From Chrysomallon squamiferum (taxonomy: Eukaryota; Mollusca; Gastropoda; Neomphalida; Peltospiridae), in NCBI GenBank assembly GCA_012295275.1, contig CM022677.1:9250014-9299633 (forward strand): a DNA stretch of 49,620 nucleotides, written 5' to 3'. Position numbers and translations under genes: made by a program. Numbering within the stretch: the stretch's first letter is position 1; each line of letters starts with the position of its first letter. The notes beneath the pieces were generated by a model. It had not been told where the DNA came from, did not search any database, and saw only the letters and a program-made list of their open reading frames with translations. Below are positions 47,601 to 49,620 of the stretch, one piece after another.

Positions 47601-49239
47601 AACCCAATAATTTAAAAATACAAATATGGTTATTTCACTTCTAATGGACATTTAAGTGACTTGACATACAAGTGTGAAACTCACAGCATTGAGAGGAAAA
47701 GCTATAGATGTCACTGCCTTTGTAAACATTCCACTTCCCAGGACATGAAGAGTCTGTAGAGTGTCTGCCCGCCACACCCGCACCACTGCCTGAAACAAAA
47801 CATTTTTTTAAACACAAACAGCAGTTTATACATTTATTTCTTCATGTTTTGTTAGATAAATCTGTTGTCTGAGACTTTACCAACTGTTAAGCAAACATAT
47901 TTTTCTTGACTATTTATTAACTGTCACCAGTGTCATAAAATTTATCATGCATCAGGTAATTTGAAAATTAAAAAAGTGACAGTGTAGTAACATGTTAACT
48001 TACTCAGTTCAGTAATAAGCTCCAAGATCAGATGCATGTAAATATTTAGGTGAAAATATTTATTTTAAAAAAACCTCTGATTTCAGGGAATGTGGGTAGA
48101 CTGGAGGCTGTACAAGAAAATGTGTGTGAAGAGATGAAGTGGGCGTCTGATCAGTGCATTGATGACAACAAACATTTTTTCACATAATTACAATTTTATA
48201 ATGATTGAAGTATTTCAAATCTGTGTCTTATAATCTCAAAAACAACAGAGAACTTCCTACTGACAGCTTGCCATAAACTGAAAAAAAACATCACACAAGA
48301 TACCAGTTCAAGCTTTCTAACACAGACACATACTTAAAAAATATAATTTATTATATTATTATTTTAAATTAATAATATTTTTAAAATGTTTTTAAAAAAT
48401 GAAGAAATAAATAAATGTGAAAATTAAAATAAAACAAAATAAATAAATAAATAATAATTAGAATATTTTAAAATCAGACAACAAACCAGATTGTTTACAG
48501 AGTTATCTTTGCTTGAACACTGCCCACTTGCAATGATATTTCCATTTGAATGCACAGCCATGCTGAAAAATATAACTTATGTAAGTAAAATTTCACAATT
48601 AATACATTAATTATTAACAGTTAAAGAATTTCAAATCAGATCACAAAGATAATAAAAGAAGAAGAAATGTCCATCATAAAAAGTTCCTGTAATTTGAATG
48701 CCTGACTGGAAGTCAAATGATTATTAACATGGATAAAGATTTCTAAGAAGATTTTTTCTTTTAATATTTTCTATATATTATTTGTTTTTAATTTTAGAAA
48801 CTTTAACCATAGAAGCAGAACAGAATCATCTAAAATGTTGGAGTTATTATTATTGCTGTTGTTCTTTCTATTATTATTATTGTTATTATTATTATTATTA
48901 TTATATTATTATTATTACTATTATTACTATTACTGTTGTATAATAATCATAATAATAGCAATAATAATAATTTTTATTATTATTATTATTATTACTATTA
49001 TTATTATTACTACAATTATTATTATTATTATTATTATTATATTATTATTCATGCATTATTACAGATAGATATTTAACTAAACTAATCACCACTTGATGTA
49101 CTGGGTGTGGTCTCTGTAGTGTCTCTGAGTGTGGGAGACTCTGCTGTACAGAATCACTGTGTTACAGATGAAGTAGCAGATTTCCTCATTTGCTAGGATA
49201 TGAATATTCATACGACAGTCGTGTCCACGGTAACCATAT
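40900..49239 (-). CDS. EML-like: EML-type microtubule-associated protein (3' 16 exons, partial)
   Basis: Exons 5' to 3': 49239-49090, 48562-48487, 47789-47685, 46830-46744, 46439-46296, 45697-45557, 45406-45293, 45053-44902, 44246-44106, 43648-43578, 43352-43252, 42938-42832, 42279-42180, 41919-41827, 41510-41377, 41022-40900. The first exon carries the HELP motif (YGYRGHDCRMNIH, then RHYRDHTQYIKC). The rest are WD repeats of the tandem atypical propeller, with signatures DSNGTIYIWG, VGTTMNSIL, VAMGDSRGY, LFRYPCSKPG and a terminal GGKDCCVMQWKIV. This is about 612 residues, as expected from HELP to the end of EML1-4. EML proteins bind tubulin and microtubules. The N-terminal coiled coil and promoter lie beyond the right edge. 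All junction phases agree except exon 45053-44902, which is one base short (152), so its frame is broken. Intron 45556 downward uses a GC donor. The exact paralog is not resolved. Confidence 0.88.
41833..42081. repeat. Inverted-repeat arm A: EML exon 14 and its upstream intron
   Basis: 249 bp spanning most of exon 41919-41827 plus its 3' splice site and 160 bases of intron. It matches 47938-48173 in inverted orientation with about eight mismatches and one 13-bp indel. Confidence 0.93.
43438..43500. repeat. (TTA)n/(TTG)n microsatellite in an EML intron
   Basis: TTA triplets, then TTG/TTA triplets, between exons 43648-43578 and 43352-43252. Confidence 0.9.
43665..43790. repeat. (AAT/ATG)n microsatellite
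   Basis: Mixed AAT and ATG triplets immediately upstream of the exon 43648-43578 acceptor on the minus strand. The poly-Ile frames here are artefacts. Confidence 0.9.
43962..44118. repeat. 36-bp minisatellite copying the end of an EML exon and its 5' splice site
   Basis: Units start at 43991, 44027, 44063 and 44099, all 36 bp apart, with one shorter degenerate copy at 43962. On the minus strand each carries ATTGTCATGAAG, the last four codons of exon 44246-44106, followed by the GTTGTTATTAAT donor context. Extension past the real donor meets TAA after five codons. Confidence 0.92.
44611..44633. repeat. (AT)n microsatellite
   Basis: Short AT run in the intron between exons 45053-44902 and 44246-44106. 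Confidence 0.85.
45408..45535. repeat. (AAC/AGT)n triplet microsatellite filling an EML intron
   Basis: CAA, TAA and CAGTAA triplets fill nearly the whole ~150-bp intron between exons 45697-45557 and 45406-45293, right up to the acceptor CTGCAAAAC region. Confidence 0.9.
45694..45831. repeat. 27-bp minisatellite copying an EML 3' splice site
   Basis: Five units of 24-28 bp (AATTCTGAAACAATAAACAT and variants). On the minus strand each contains TTTCAG (or TTTTAG) followed by AATT, as at the real acceptor of exon 45697-45557. Use of the next acceptor upstream would add nine in-frame codons without a stop. Use of the one beyond it would add an in-frame TAG. Confidence 0.9.
46858..47400. repeat. 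~27-31-bp tandem repeat in an EML intron
   Basis: Imperfect copies of ACTACTGTGTGTGATAAATC plus TAACTGAAAAA fill about 540 bp between exons 47789-47685 and 46830-46744. The open frame on the minus strand is repeat-derived. Confidence 0.9.
47938..48173. repeat. Inverted-repeat arm B: antisense pseudo-exon in an EML intron
   Basis: 236 bp in the intron between exons 48562-48487 and 47789-47685, carrying an inverted copy of exon 14 and its acceptor (TTTCAGGGAATGTGGGTAGA on the plus strand). The opposite orientation prevents sense splicing. Changes include GTCGACCAC to GATGACAAC. Confidence 0.93.
48846..49055. repeat. (TTA)n-rich microsatellite
   Basis: About 200 bp of TTA/ATA triplets upstream of exon 48562-48487 on the minus strand. 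The poly-Leu/Ile frame here is not a gene. Confidence 0.9.
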
Positions 49240-49620
49240 CTGATGTAATTATTTATTATGCATTTAATACATGTTGTTAAATTTAATATTATTAAATATT
49301 TTAAAGCAACTGAAATAGTACACTTGTGTATGAGTGATTTGTTACCATGTTTAATTAAGAGACTAGTTTACTAGTATCACTACTGTTCAGTATACAAGTT
49401 CAGTACTACTACAAATATTACTGGTCCTATATTCTGCAATACTAGTTTAGTAATAAGAGTTTAGTAAAAATGTTACTAATAATACTATGACTACATTTTA
49501 CTCTAGTATACTTATGTTACTATGATTACATATTATTATAGAATAATACTACCAATATTACTATGACTACATATTACTCTAATATAATACTACTGATTTT
49601 ACTGTTACTAAGTTTTGTTA
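49240..49620. other. EML intron sequence at the window edge
   Basis: AT-rich with ACTACTAAT-like short repeats (49370-49620). No exon was found; the exon upstream of the HELP exon must lie beyond the window. Confidence 0.6.

Noticed and set aside
47960-48173. A functional plus-strand exon
   Set aside because: It is an inverted duplicate of an EML exon lying antisense within that gene, with no donor where homology ends.

Overview
This is eukaryotic, intron-rich, AT-rich animal DNA. Evidence: GT-AG introns of a few hundred bases to 2.5 kb, a ZDHHC24-type palmitoyltransferase, an EML microtubule-binding protein, a two-module LolA-like membrane protein, and a relic of a Ty3/gypsy gag gene. Abundant TTA, CT, CA and AT microsatellites and many minisatellites fit a lophotrochozoan, perhaps a mollusc; the species is inference only.

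Layout. 1-3.8 kb is non-coding, with a 62-bp minisatellite (299-1264) and microsatellites. 3803-4642 (-) is a DHHC palmitoyltransferase whose start codon and an apparent 3' splice site are copied in a 57-bp tandem array (4629-5128). 7812-11072 (+) is a single-exon ankyrin protein with an internal ~1.17-kb duplication and three cysteine-periodic acidic minisatellite blocks. After a 200-N gap (11921-12120) comes a ~10-kb satellite of 15 units of ~655-775 bp (12121-22239), one diverged edge copy (to ~22760) and a distant relic at ~26.03 kb. 22.8-27.9 kb is mostly non-coding, with one orphan minus-strand terminal exon (24777-24923) and a degenerate minisatellite. 27960-38858 (+) is a complete 14-exon gene for a 1,027-residue type I membrane protein. 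I rebuilt it exon by exon with matching phases: signal peptide, two LolA-like modules, a stalk of 19 x 13-residue acidic repeats, a furin-type RWKR site, a transmembrane helix and a short tail. Its first intron holds the gypsy relic. 40900-49239 (-) is the 3' part (16 exons, HELP motif to stop) of an EML1-4-type gene, convergent with the previous gene and running off the right edge.

No operon-like functional link between the genes is evident. The most notable patterns are structural. Three minisatellites include splice junctions of real exons, and all three have unit lengths divisible by three (57, 36, 27). The EML gene contains a ~97% identical inverted copy of one of its own exons, and one EML exon is one base short, which breaks the frame. 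Two introns appear to use GC-AG splice sites. Two separate genes carry acidic repeat expansions encoded by minisatellites.
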